Shown here one piece after another: positions 40,097 through 50,500 of a stretch of 64,000 nt of DNA. The DNA comes from Euglena gracilis (lineage: Eukaryota > Euglenida > Euglenophyceae > Euglenales), in assembly GCA_039621445.1 (NCBI GenBank), contig CP154954.1:27206123-27270122 (forward strand), in the 5' to 3' direction. The notes under the pieces were generated by a model. It saw only the letters and a program-made list of their open reading frames with translations, was not told the origin of the DNA and did not search any database. The position numbers were made by a program, and so were the translations under genes. Position 1 is the stretch's first letter. Each line of letters starts with the position of its first letter.

Positions 40097-41547
40097 GACC
40101 TGACCACCTCAAGGCCATGGTTGGAGACTACCCAGGGGCTTGTGGAGATGACCTCCTCGAAGGGCTTGATACCTTCATCTGTCGGGCAATTACAAACGGT
40201 TTTCACCCCGGCATGGCCCCAATTCTTTCCTCAGCCAGGTTGACACCTCTGCGAAAACAGAACAAACAAACATCAATGGAAGAGGATGCTTTTGGAAACC
40301 TTGTGGAGAACACGGTGTGTGATGAAGACACTCGCCCAATCGCAGAAGGTGAAACCCTTCGCCGATTGGTTGGCAAATGCCTCATGCGTCATCCCACAGT
40401 GGTAAACGCTTTGAAAGAACTGAGTCCTCCACAATGTGGCGTTGGTGTGCCGAATGCTTGTCCACTGATCGCAATGGGAATCCAACAAATGGTGGACACT
40501 TTGCACTCAGACAGAGACATTCGCTGGGGGCTGCTTCAAGTGGATTTCAGGAATGCCTTCAACTCTTTGTCACGGGAAAAAATCCTGCAATCCATCCGTA
40601 GACGATGCCCAGAAGTGTGCCCTTGGCTGGATTCGTGCTACGCCCAACACAGCAAGCTGTATTGTGGAAACCATTGTCTGCCTTCCCAGAGGGGGGCTCA
40701 GCAAGGCGACCCATGTGGACCAGCAGCTTTCGCATGGGGAGTGCAAGACCTTTGTGAGGGCCTCTCACCGTTGGTCGAATGGCAGGGATGGTACTTGGAT
40801 GACGCCCATCTGCTGGGATCGCCAGCCCAACTGCACAATGCCCTTGCCTTCCTGATTCGCGAGGCAGCCACACTTGGATTGGCTGTAAACCCTGCAAAAT
40901 GTCGATTGTGGGGACCAGCGTTCACATCAACAGAAGGCTTCCCTTGCATTCCCCCTGGCACGCCAAACGACAGCCCCTTACATCAAATACCACTGACCGC
41001 CTTTGTTGCTGGTTCTGGTTTGAAAGTTTTGGGGGTCCCTGTCCACCACCCCCAAGATGACCGCTTCTGTAACGAAGTTTGGAGTAAGCGCATTGCAGAC
41101 ATCCGACGTTCTTGCACAGTACTTCAGCACCTACCTCAATCGCATGTGCAATTCACCTTGCTTCGTTTTTGTTTATCTGCTTGCAAAGTGAATGACCTCT
41201 TGCGCGCCTGCAAAATCACCTCTGCAACAGCGGCATGCAAGACATTGTCGGGAATTATTCGGGAAACATTCAGTGGCATGGTCGGCTCCCCTTGCACTCC
41301 AGAAGAATGGTTGCAAGTTTCCCTGGCCATCAGATGTGGTGGACTGGGGATCTCGGATCCACTATTTCAACGTGTGCCAGCCAGATTGTCTCAAGTGGTG
41401 GACTTCTGTCGAAGAGCTCCCTCTGTCTTGGGCCTGCCCGCTGCCTTGGACATCCTTCCCAAAGACACTGACGATTGTTTAGGGACAGCCTCAATGAACT
41501 TGGTCAAATACCCCCACTGCCACAATGGGCCACTGACAAAAATTTGA
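40084..41547 (+). CDS. N1 reverse transcriptase
   Basis: The frame enters from the N-terminal region near 40084 (APGPSGLRPDHLKAM). From the Met at 40117, RT motifs occur in order: LRRLVGKCLM (about residue 81), motif A LLQVDFRNAFNSL (Asp 143), motif B QQGDPCGPAAF (196), motif C WYLDDAHLLG (catalytic Asp pair 228-229), motif D NPAKCRLWGP, and motif E LKVLGVPV. The thumb region follows to about residue 400. The frame changes near 41478, where one T fewer than needed occurs in GTTTAGG, so this ORF ends in unrelated residues at 41547. RT copies element RNA at the nicked target. Confidence 0.9.
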   Translation, partial: PSGLRPDHLKAMVGDYPGACGDDLLEGLDTFICRAITNGFHPGMAPILSSARLTPLRKQNKQTSMEEDAFGNLVENTVCDEDTRPIAEGETLRRLVGKCLMRHPTVVNALKELSPPQCGVGVPNACPLIAMGIQQMVDTLHSDRDIRWGLLQVDFRNAFNSLSREKILQSIRRRCPEVCPWLDSCYAQHSKLYCGNHCLPSQRGAQQGDPCGPAAFAWGVQDLCEGLSPLVEWQGWYLDDAHLLGSPAQLHNALAFLIREAATLGLAVNPAKCRLWGPAFTSTEGFPCIPPGTPNDSPLHQIPLTAFVAGSGLKVLGVPVHHPQDDRFCNEVWSKRIADIRRSCTVLQHLPQSHVQFTLLRFCLSACKVNDLLRACKITSATAACKTLSGIIRETFSGMVGSPCTPEEWLQVSLAIRCGGLGISDPLFQRVPARLSQVVDFCRRAPSVLGLPAALDILPKDTDDCLGTASMNLVKYPHCHNGPLTKI

Positions 41548-42410
41548 TTCCCCAGGCACAGTCTCCACACAATTCACAACGTTGGTGGAATCAGCAGAGC
41601 ATGCTTGCCCGCCAGAAAACAATTCGGGACACATTGAATGGACCTGATGCTGTACGCTTTGCAAGCCAATGCCAACCACACGCTATGGCATGGGCCGCTT
41701 TGACACCATCTCAAGGACTCCGCACCCTGTTGCCCACGGCTGAATTCCGCTGCACACTTCGTTGGTCCCTTGGAATGACTCTCACACCAATGGAATCCGA
41801 TCCCAACCTCTGTCCCAAATGCTTTGGACAATCAGATTTTCTCGGACACCACCTCGTTTGCTGCAAATCAAACTTCATCACCCGGCGGCACGGGGCGGTA
41901 CAAGATTTTCTGACAACCACAACACAGAAGGCAGGATTTACAGCCTGTAAAGAACAACGAGCTGATGACCGTTCCCGGCCTGGGGATATCTTCATTCCTC
42001 GCTTGGACAGTGATGGACCCGTTGCAGTGGATGTGACAATCCGCCACACCCTTGCGCAAAGTCATCCGCTGCGAAGTGCAGAGAGCCTTTCACAATGGCA
42101 AACACGTCAAGAGGCTGAAAAGCATGCCAAATATGATGCAACATGCCAACGACTGGGCTGGCGGTTGACGCCATTCGTCATGGATTGTTATGGGGGCAAG
42201 GGACAAGAAGCGCGCTCCTTAATGGCCACCCTCCTCAAGGCCCTTCTGGGGCAGCGGGAAGGGTGGCAGCGGCGGACCGCAGAAGCAGACATTTGGCAAG
42301 GCCTGTCCTTCACACTTATCAGAGAAATCAGCAGACAGCTCGTGTGGAGCTTGTATTCTTCCAGAGATGAGATCACCCTGTCTTCCGCCCACTCACCCTA
42401 TTCTGTCTGA
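41475..42410 (+). CDS. N1 C-terminal zinc motif and restriction-like endonuclease
   Basis: This 311-residue frame continues N1 after the frameshift. Cys113 and Cys116, His125/126 and Cys129/130 form a zinc-binding motif (LCPKC then GHHLVCC), followed by TRRHGAVQDF. The nuclease core has RPGDIFIPRLDSDGPVAVDV (168-187), then TIRHTL, the counterpart of PD and DVT in R2-type endonucleases. The end carries LGWRLTPFVMDCYGGKGQ and WQGLSFTLIREISRQLVW. The enzyme nicks the target for target-primed reverse transcription. All expected motifs are present. Confidence 0.85.
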   Translation: MFRDSLNELGQIPPLPQWATDKNLIPQAQSPHNSQRWWNQQSMLARQKTIRDTLNGPDAVRFASQCQPHAMAWAALTPSQGLRTLLPTAEFRCTLRWSLGMTLTPMESDPNLCPKCFGQSDFLGHHLVCCKSNFITRRHGAVQDFLTTTTQKAGFTACKEQRADDRSRPGDIFIPRLDSDGPVAVDVTIRHTLAQSHPLRSAESLSQWQTRQEAEKHAKYDATCQRLGWRLTPFVMDCYGGKGQEARSLMATLLKALLGQREGWQRRTAEADIWQGLSFTLIREISRQLVWSLYSSRDEITLSSAHSPYSV

Positions 42411-42849
42411 AGGCCTTTGAGCACAAACTCTCAACCAAATCTCACCTGCCAAGTTTTTAACCCCTAGTTACCCCCTGAGCTGAGCAGAGCCACACGCCGA
42501 GCCAAAGACACATATCACATAGACACACAGAGAAGCAAAACACAACAAAAGCCAAAACCCGACACAAACACGCCATCCCGTGGCAAAAGCGGTACAAACG
42601 CCCCCCCCCCGCCCAAAATATATATTGAAGGTGACCTTTGCTCATCTTCCGCTAACCACTGACCTCCACAACAAGTATCACTCAGTGGCTCCTTTGTACA
42701 TTACACCCACAGTATAATCTACCCGCGACCTGTGGCGGCACAGGGAGTCACAAGGGGGTTCCTCTTGTGGCGAGGGCCAAAAGAGACGTTTCCCTGGGCC
42801 CGGGGCACGGTTTGGGTGAAGCTGTGCTACCCACCGTGAACTTATAAAA
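42411..42849 (+). other. N1 3' UTR
   Basis: No gene. It ends TGAACTTATAAAAG just before the N2 left end. It lacks the CCACTGGTCGGTGG tail of the N2-type copies, so N1 and N2 differ in 3' end. Confidence 0.5.
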
Positions 42850-43038
42850 GTCTGAGTGTCTATTTTTTTTGTTCGCATATCATGTCGGACAACTGAAAGC
42901 CCCTGGTGGGGTTCAAGCTTTGAACTACCTGAAGTTCCAACCTACAATTCAAGTCATTGAAGTATTGAATTTATTGAAGTCTACAAGTCCGAACGAAGTA
43001 CAGTACAGAGAAGAGAACTACTGGCGTGGTTCATCACC

Positions 43039-44345
43039 GTGCGGTTGTTGCAGCAGTACAACATCATCTGCTACACTAGTTGGCTGTTCCACTATACTTT
43101 GCTGTACCGCCTGTGCTGTAACGTAGCGTTCACTGTTCCAACCCGCACTGTGGCCCCAGGGACCCTGGGGCCTTACAAACATTTCACAGAGTCGGCCACA
43201 GGGCCCCAGACTTTTGCCATGATGCTCCCAAAATTTGCCCCAGGGCTAAACACATTTCAAGCCAAAACTGGCACAAAAAAGTTTTTCACAGATGTGGCCC
43301 CAGGGCCCAAGGCTTCAGCCATGATGCTGTCAAATTTTGCCACAGGGCTCAACACATTTCCAGCCAAATCTGGCACAGAAAAGTTTTTTACAAATGTGAC
43401 CACAGCCCACCTCTTCAGCCAAAAACGCATGGCAACGGCTAGCCTCGCCACCTCACTGGGCAGAGTCGGAGGAAAAACAGACACGCTGCCGTTCTGCAAA
43501 AAAACACTCCAAGAGAAGAGCCCGACATGTCGCAGTGCCCACTCAGCCCCACAGAAAGCGCAGGGGTCAAATGAGACCGAGTCTGAAAACCCATGGCGAA
43601 AACGAGACGTCTGCTCCAGGCGCCAGGGCATCTCGGAAGCCAGTGAACAGCTCCGACCAGAGGGAGGCGGCAATCTCCGGCTGTGGCCATCAAGGTCAAA
43701 AATCCGCAAAACACGATGCGGCCGAACGGCCAGTGCCTACCTCGTCCAAGGATTTGGGCCCGACGGAGAGCGACCGCGCCGCTGGCGTGAGGCCCCGTGC
43801 CGCTGCCCCCCGGACCTACCGCTCCGGCCAAGGTGTGGCATTCGAGGTGAACACGGAGACCAAGCCCTGCAGCCCGCCAACCAGCCGGGCCGCCCCCACC
43901 TAAATTTGGCCGGAGGAGGGCGCGGCCAAGGCCCCTTTAAAACATCCCCAAGCTCCAAAAGTGCCCCCTGCCGATGGACGGCATCCTCATCAGCGGCCGA
44001 CCTTCAGGCTGTGGAAGCTCCAGTTTCCGCGCACGCCCGAAGGGGCAGAGGCGAGGACTTGCTGTCCTCAGGGGACGTGGAAGCAAATCCTGGACCGGAA
44101 ACCCCCGGTGGCCCTGATGCCATGCAGTTCGATTTTCAGGACGATCCGACGCGCACCGTGGGCTTCCTGATGGCCACGACCTTCCCCCCCATCCAACCGG
44201 GCCCAATGGTCCCAACCTCCTCACAGGACGCACGGGATTTACAGGATCTCCTCCAACGGCTGATCAGTAGGCCGCCCCCCGAGGTGGCATTGGATCAACC
44301 CAGATCAAGAGGACCGAGCGCCCTTGCTGGTTTGGAAGACCTGAA
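43039..44345 (+). CDS. N2 leader protein region with 2A motif
   Basis: The frame opens upstream of 43039 with an unclear start. It contains a low-complexity leader with repeats (CACAGGGCYCMRxAC type in DNA), a basic Arg-rich stretch, and RGEDLLSSGDVEANPGPETP, a 2A peptide at about residue 347. Pro/Gly-rich residues follow (FPPIQPGPMVPTSS). Near 44345 the sequence turns into the inverted RT block, so the rest of the open frame to 44517 is not genuine. The arrangement matches N1. Confidence 0.6.
44059..44097 (+). other. 2A-type ribosome-skipping motif in N2
   Basis: LLSSGDVEANPGP matches D-V-E-x-N-P-G-P exactly. The nucleotides differ from the N1 motif at many positions while the consensus residues are kept. 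Confidence 0.85.
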
Positions 44346-44425
44346 GCTCAAAGTGTTGCGAAGCGTCTTGCTCAGCAGGTTGCACTGTGGGACAGATAGG
44401 TTTACAGGGGTTGCCCGGAGAAGGT
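44346..44425 (-). pseudogene. N2 inverted RT block, left remnant
   Basis: On the minus strand, continuing across the LTR element, this reads LLRATPVNLSVPQCNLLSKT then LRNTLSF, aligning with LLRACKITSATAACKTLSGI in N1. It shows that the LTR element inserted inside the already inverted RT block. Confidence 0.65.
44421..44425. repeat. Left target-site duplication AAGGT
   Basis: Five bases AAGGT directly outside the 44426 LTR end, repeated at 57330-57334 outside the other LTR. Five-bp duplications are usual for Ty3/gypsy integrases. Confidence 0.85.
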
Positions 44426-45115
44426 TTGTACGGGATAACCCCCTTTGCTGCTCCGCTTGTTCCAGGTCCGTGGGGTCTCCCTGTCCCCGCGTAGGATCGA
44501 TTACCCTGCCCAGTTGAATTTCAATTCCCCGCGCGGCCTTTGTTAAAAATTGTTTCATTTTCTGGGTTAAAAAGACCTTTTTCCTTTTTGGGGTTGGTGT
44601 TGGGTGGGTCCTTGGGGGGTCACAAATCGGGTGTAAAACACCTGTAAGTCTTGCTCAAAGCAGCGAAATGCGTTCAAATTGGTGGTCGTGGTCAGTGAAG
44701 GTCTTCGGTGCTGGCGAACTGGCGCTTCTTAGGCACACCAGCAGCAACAACTCCTGCTTCAGGCTTCACTTCAGATCACAGGACCAATGCTTGAACAGAT
44801 AATCAACTTCCACTCCAATGAAATCTTGACAAACTTGAATTGGCTTGAAACTTGAACCAAATAGGCCAATGGCAAATAGATAATCAGCTTGAGCAAGGAC
44901 AGTAGTGACAGAGCCCTGTGGGAGTCAGTGGTCAAAATGTGGCCAGGGGTTAAAATTCAGTTAGGAGGGGGTTATCCTAATTGTTTCATCATTGAAACAG
45001 TAGGCCCCTGGTTGGGTCAAGTCCCCTGGTTAGTTCTGTGGCGCCCGGGTTAGCTTTTAAGGTCAGCGCCTGAGGTTAACTAACTCACCAGGGCACTCAG
45101 CACCCCTGACTCACA
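44426..45115 (-). repeat. 3' LTR
   Basis: 690 bp; on the minus strand it begins TGTGAGTCAGGGGTGCTGAG and ends GGGTTATCCCGTACAA. It is nearly identical to 56640-57329; the clear differences are G/A and T/C within 44762-44766. Confidence 0.93.
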
Positions 45116-45132
45116 CTCCCCTTCCCAAGGAG
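45116..45132 (-). promoter_or_regulatory. Polypurine tract
   Basis: Minus strand CTCCTTGGGAAGGGGAG abuts the 3' LTR; GGGAAGGGGAG is all purine and would prime plus-strand DNA synthesis. Confidence 0.85.
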
Positions 45133-46844
45133 TTGTCTACAACTCTTTTCGACTCACTTAGGAAGGGGTGCGGAGTGCGTTTGTTGTAAGGGGGCTGGGC
45201 TGTTCCTGTTTTTGGTCTCAGGTTTGTTCCTCCTCGGGGGGGGGGGCTGGCCTGGTTCTTTTTTTTTTTTTTTGGTGGCTGTCCCCCCCCCAGGTTCCTT
45301 GTCGTGGGGGGGGGGGGCAGGCGCCGGGGCTGGCCTGGCCCTCTTTTTTTCTTTTTTTTTGCCAAGGGGGGGGGGCAGCTCCCGTTCGGGGGTTCCGCCC
45401 CCGCCTGCCAAGCGGTCAGTTGCCGGTCAGGGGCAAACTTTTACAAAGTTCAAGCGAAGGCTGAGTCAGGGTCTTTCGGTTAAAATCAAGCTGGGACAGG
45501 GCCAGTTTTTCTTTTTTTTTTTTCAGGGTCAGGTGGCAGGTTCCTCCACGTTTGGTCCACGGGGGGGGTCTGCCTTTTTCTTGTGGGGGGGGCAGTTGGC
45601 TGGCCCCGTTTTTTTTGTTTTTTTTTCTCAGCCTCGGTGGCGCACTCCCCCCAGGTCCAGGTCCTGAACGGGGGGGGGGCAGGCAAACGCTGCCTACCTC
45701 AGCCAGAAGGCCGTTTTCAATTCTTCTTTATACTCCCGGGGTGTATCCTGGCACCCCGGATCTGTCCGGCGTGGGGGGGGGCAGCAGGCTCCTTAATGCC
45801 CCTTTTCCGCTCCACCCCCCTCTCTTTCGCCAAACGTCTGTGTAGTTGAAAAATGCACAAATTAAGCGGAGGGCTGGGTTTCAGTTGAGCCCTCTACGCT
45901 CTGGGTCAGACCAGGTGTGGCCAACCCAGGTTCTGGTTTCTTTTTCTTTCTTTGCAGGTCCGGGGCTGCCCCCCCCCTCTAGGCCCTTCGTAGCCGGGGG
46001 GGGGGCAGGCGTCAAGCGCTGCCCACGGTCTGTTTTGGGGGGGGGGCAGTTGGCTGGGCCCCCCATCTTTTCCTTTCTTGTCTTTTTTTTTCTTTTCTTT
46101 TTGCTTTTTTTTTAAAAAAAAATCTCTGCCCCAACCTTAGGCTGCCCGTGGGGGGGAACCCAGGCCCTCGCTGAGGGAGGGGGGGGGCACCCTAGGTTCA
46201 GTGTGGGGGGAGCACCCCAGGTTCAGCGTGGGGGGGGGGGGCTCCAGGTTCAGTGTGGGACAGCTTCCCTTCCCACTGCGGTTGAAGAAACGGTCTGAGA
46301 GCTCTGGACAGGTAAAGGGGGGGGGGCTGCGAGGGGGCAGCCCGAACCAATATGGGGGTGGGGGGGGAAGGGAGCCTCCGGGGGGGAGCTAGCCCCAGAG
46401 GTCGCGGAGGTACCAGGGGGTGGGGGGGCGTGGGGGCGGGTCGTTGTCGGAGGAGGAGGAGGAGGTCGGCGACGCCGGGGGGGACGGGCTCCGCTCCGGA
46501 GTCCCGAGGTAGAGGGGGGGGGGGGGGGTGTCGTTGTTGGGGTGGGCTGGGGTGGTATTGGGGTGGGTGTAGGCTGGGTAGGGGTGGGTGTGGTCTTTCT
46601 CCAGCAGGTGGCGGGGGGGAGCTCGGCCTCGAGGGCCTTGCGTAGGGGTGGGGGTAGAATTGTGGGGATGATGAAGTCGGGGGTTGGGGGTGGTTGGTAT
46701 GGGGGAGGGGGTGGGCGTCGAAGGGGTTGAGGTTGAAAGTAGGGGTGGTGATGTTGGGGTTGTTGGTGTAGGTGTTGGCGTTGTGGACGTCGATGTCGGG
46801 GCATCTGTGAGGAAATGTGGGGATGATGAAGACAAGGAACCTTG
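45133..46844 (-). other. Chromovirus 3' non-coding region
   Basis: About 1.7 kb between the pol stop and the polypurine tract. It is C-rich on the minus strand, with many G/C and T/A runs. Three overlapping minus frames at 46198-47085 give Pro/Thr/Ser-rich peptides; 46389-46835 is the least unlikely but has no motif. I treat the region as untranslated. Confidence 0.5.
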
Positions 46845-47563
46845 TCACTTCATCAATTCCAACAATTCCTTGACGTCCAAATCCACCCCGTTCTCCACAC
46901 AATAGGCAACCACGTCCTTGTTGATTCTGAAGAAGAAATTCCCCAGTGGTTCCCATTGGTCCTCTTCTGGCCCAAATCCTTTCCACCGCCCCAAAATTCC
47001 GTCTTCCCGTTTTCATGTCGGTGGTTGAGCACCCTTTCCACCTCCCACTCGTCGGGTCCAACCTCCAGTTCTTGTGCTTTCCCACACCAAAAATACAAAG
47101 GCACGGGGGTGGTCGAGTAAAGGTCTTCCACGTGTGGTTTCAGTTGGGAACGGTGGGCTGGTTGTCGCTTCCCCGGCTGAAGCTCCACCACATAGGAGTG
47201 GTCTCCCACTCTTTCCAAAACCACCGCTGGCCCTTTCCACCTGGGTTCCAACTTGTCGGTTCCAGGCTGTCGTTCAGGTTGGTACCAAACCTTGGAACCA
47301 ATCTGAAGGGCTGGGGGTTCACGTCGTTTCTGGTTCACAGCCTCTTTCCGAGCCTCCAGTTTTTCATTGAGCGTTTGGGCCACCCACCTGTCTTGTTCCT
47401 TCATTCGCTTGAGGAATTCGGTTGCACCTTCAGCCTCCCGCTGTGGTTTGTGCGGAATCCCACACAACGGTCGGTGCCGCCCAAAAACAATTTCATAAGG
47501 GGACAATCCAGCCTCACCCGGCACGTCGTGAATGGCTCTCAGGGCCCGTGGGAGGAGTTCCAC
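46845..47563 (-). CDS. Chromovirus integrase C-terminus and chromodomain
   Basis: Same frame as pol, after one in-frame TAG at 47564-47566. It starts VELLPRALRAIHD, then GLSPYEIVFGRHRP, and the GPY/F-type module VWYQPERQPGTDKLEPRWKG to HRSQLKPHVED. A chromodomain follows: DEWEVERVLNHRHENGKTEF in this frame; after one missing T in the run near 46990-46996 the next frame gives GRWKGFGPEEDQWEPLGNFF, ending at TGA 46845. Chromodomains at the integrase end define chromoviruses and steer integration to marked chromatin. The TAG sits where related integrases have Trp (PWxELLP), one base change from TGG. Confidence 0.88.
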
Positions 47564-50500
47564 CTACGGGAGACTGCCGGCTACAGCCAGTTTTGCAAGT
47601 TTCCGCATTACCTGCTGCCCGGCTACCTCTGCCCTTCCGTTCGCCTGATGGTGGTAAGCCTGTCCATAGGCAACCCTTACACCGTGTGCTGCGCACAGAG
47701 TTTTCCACCAGGCTGCTATGAACTGTGGACCCCTGTCGGAACTCACCACCGAGGGGATTCCGAACAGATCCCACTGTCGAAACATTTCCTTGGCCACCTT
47801 TTCTGCTGTGAGACCCTTGTTAAGATGGGGGGTAGCAACCATCCACCCACTCAATCGGTCCACACAAAGTGCCAAAGTGTCGTACCGTTTCCCTTCAAAA
47901 GTGGTTTCCGGTAGTGCAAAAAGTTCGACCGCCACGCTGTCCATCAGGTGGGGCGGGACCGGTGTTGGTTGTATCGGACACTTGAAAGGTTGATGGTTCG
48001 GCTCAGTGACCTGACACGTTTCACACATCCCCATCATTTTGCTGGTCAGTTTTTTTGCGTGTTGATGGTCAGCGAAAAGAAACCACCGACCCATCTGATC
48101 CCATAGCCGTTCAGCCCCTGGGTGTCCCGCCGCTTCGTGGTGTTCCCTGATGACCCTCCCCGTGACATCCCTTGGTACACACAAGAGTCCGTGTTTGAAG
48201 AGCCTTCCGTTTTCAAATCGGAAGCCCTCAGGCCATTCTTTGAACCCCGAATCCTCCAACCCCTTGAGCACAGGGCCCCACTTGGGGCACCCGCTGTACC
48301 CGCTCCTCCAGTCCTCGTCCATCACCGACTGCGACCCTGTCGGTGGAAGCTCCGGGGCGTGCACTCCCCTTGATGGAGGTCCCACAGGCAGGCTCGTCGA
48401 AGATGAGGGACGCTGCGCGTCCTCGAGTCCGTCCTCCCTTGGACTTGCTGTTTTTGGAGGGTCCACAGGGTCCTCTTCCAAGGTTCTTCGCCTAGGGGGG
48501 TCTTCCTCTGTGGCTGTCCTCTTGGCCATTTCTTTTTCTGGGGTTCCCTTTTCTTGTGTGCCTTCGGTGTCCCTGTCCTTGGGTTTTGAAGTTTTTGAAA
48601 TTTTTTCTGGGGGGGTCTCCTTCCCTGGTGTGACTTTACTCGTTGTGGCCGAATCCTCACCAGTCTTGGCCCCTCCCCTTGTTGTGACGGCCACAACGAG
48701 GGGTGGGTCTCCCAAATTTTTCTGTGCCCGCAGCAATTCCTTCATCGAAACCACTGAGCAGCCCCTTTCCTCCTTCCTTTCCTGTTCGATTATTTCTTGC
48801 ATGAGGCGGTCATCCTCCTCACTGCCGTGCACACTGACGTCGGCAAACGCCTGTGAGGCGGGATAGGCCCACCTGCTCAAGGCGTCAGCCACCACGTTGT
48901 CCTTCCCAGGTACGTAGGCCACCGTGATATCAAATTTTGAAAGGAGTTCGTGCCATCTGGCCCTACGTCCCGACAACCCTGTGGCTGTGTCCAGGTTTTC
49001 TGTGGCCCAGGACTCGATTGCCTTGTGATCGGTCAGGACCAGCACCGGTTGCATACCGATCCATGAGGCCCATTTCTGAAGGGCCAGGATCACCGCGTAT
49101 GTCTCCTTGTCCCGTGGTGTCCAAGTCCTGACCTGTCCCGGTGCCAATTTCCGTGAACAAAATGCCACTGGGGCCGTTTTCTTGGTCTGTGCCGTTGTGG
49201 TGTCCGGTTTCCCCAATCCATCCTCCACAAACTGCTCCAAGGCAGCCCCCACAGCCCTGCCACTGGCATCCACTCGGAGGATGAATGGCTTGTCGGGGTT
49301 GACCGTTTGCAGTTTGAGGCTGCCCAACAGTTTGTCCTTGATGGCCTGGAACGCCTTGCGTTCCTTCTCCCCGAAAAACACAGGCATCTGGCTCCCCTTT
49401 TTTCCCAGTCCCTTTTTCACCTTGAGTTTTTCCATCAGGTCCGCTGCCAGCTCCGCGTATCCTGGGATGTAGGAGGAGTAGTAGTTGGTGAATCCCAGGA
49501 AGGCGCGGAGGGCTGTGATGGTTTTCGGTTCTTCCCACTTTTCCAGGGCCATCAGTTTTCCTGGGGCCGGTCTCCGTTGTCCTCCCCCCAGGATGTGTCC
49601 GCAGAATTCCACTTCATGGACAAAAAACTTACATTTTTTGATGTCGGCTACGAGCAGCTGTTTCTTGAGTGCCTCCATGACTCTGCGGATGTCCTTGTCG
49701 TGCTGGAGGATTGTTGCCTCTTCCGTTCCCTGCCAAACTGTGCCTACGATGACGTCATCTACGTAGTGGTTGGCAATGTCTGCGACCTCCTCCAGGCTGT
49801 ATTCAATGACCCTCTGGAAAATTGGGACTCCGTTTTTCATCCCCATCACCACTACTTTCCACTGCTTCGTTCCTCTTGGTGTACTACAGCAGGTGTAGGG
49901 TCGGGATTCCTTTCTCATGGGTACCTGATGGAAAGCATCCTTTAGGTCCAACACACTGTACATTGCCCGTTGACCCTGTTGGACCAAGATGTCTTCGATC
50001 CGGGGGAGGGGGTGTGCGTCTGTCACTGTGGCCTCGTTCAGGGCCCTGAAATCCACCACCCCCCTCCACTTTCCCCCTTTCTTGGCCACCACGAACGTGG
50101 GGCTGGACCAGTCACTTCTCCCATCCTCCACCTTTTCATCCCTGACCCACTCGTCGACCATGTCCAGGAGTGCCTGCCGGCGTTCTCCGGTCATGTGGAT
50201 GGGTCTTTGTTTCTTTGCCACCGTCCCAGGTTTGAGTTCTATTTTCCCGAAACCCAGTGGACCACGTTCAGGGGGGTTTGGGTAGATCTTGTCCCTCAAC
50301 ACCACTCCCTCGTAGTCTTTGCGCAGCTTTGCGACCAAATCTGTCACCCTGTCTCCCTCCACAGCCTGCCCTTCAGGCACGGCTATCACTCCCTGGACCT
50401 CCTGTGGGGCTTTGCGTTTTCTGGTTTCCAGATGCTGGGCCAGATTTTCCAAAACTGTTTCGTCTTCAAACAAAAATTCTTCCGTTTCACCTGCTTCTGC

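Larger units (their letters stand above)
37472..42849 (+). mobile_element. Non-LTR retrotransposon N1, near full length
   Basis: The left end TCTGAGTGTCTATTTTTTTT matches the left end of N2 at 42850, which begins directly after N1. It encodes a leader, a 2A-type motif, an N-terminal domain, RT and a C-terminal restriction-like endonuclease, with two single-base frame breaks (about 40070 and 41478). No LTRs are present. The lack of an apurinic endonuclease and the presence of a REL domain place it with the early-branching REL-type non-LTR clades (R2/NeSL/CRE-like) rather than L1 or CR1. Confidence 0.8.

Noticed and set aside
44295-44558. Minus ORF joining LTR and RT sequence
   Set aside because: It is the chance reading of the LTR-encoded ORF start into the inverted N2 RT remnant across the integration junction, useful as evidence but not a gene.
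46198-47085. Proline-rich minus-strand ORF after chromovirus pol
   Set aside because: Its first part is the out-of-frame chromodomain and the rest comes from G/C runs; three frames are open at once.
48150-48866. 238-residue plus-strand ORF
   Set aside because: Antisense to the pol linker and RNase H; no motif of its own.
49307-49945. 212-residue plus-strand ORF
   Set aside because: Antisense to the RT domain of pol.
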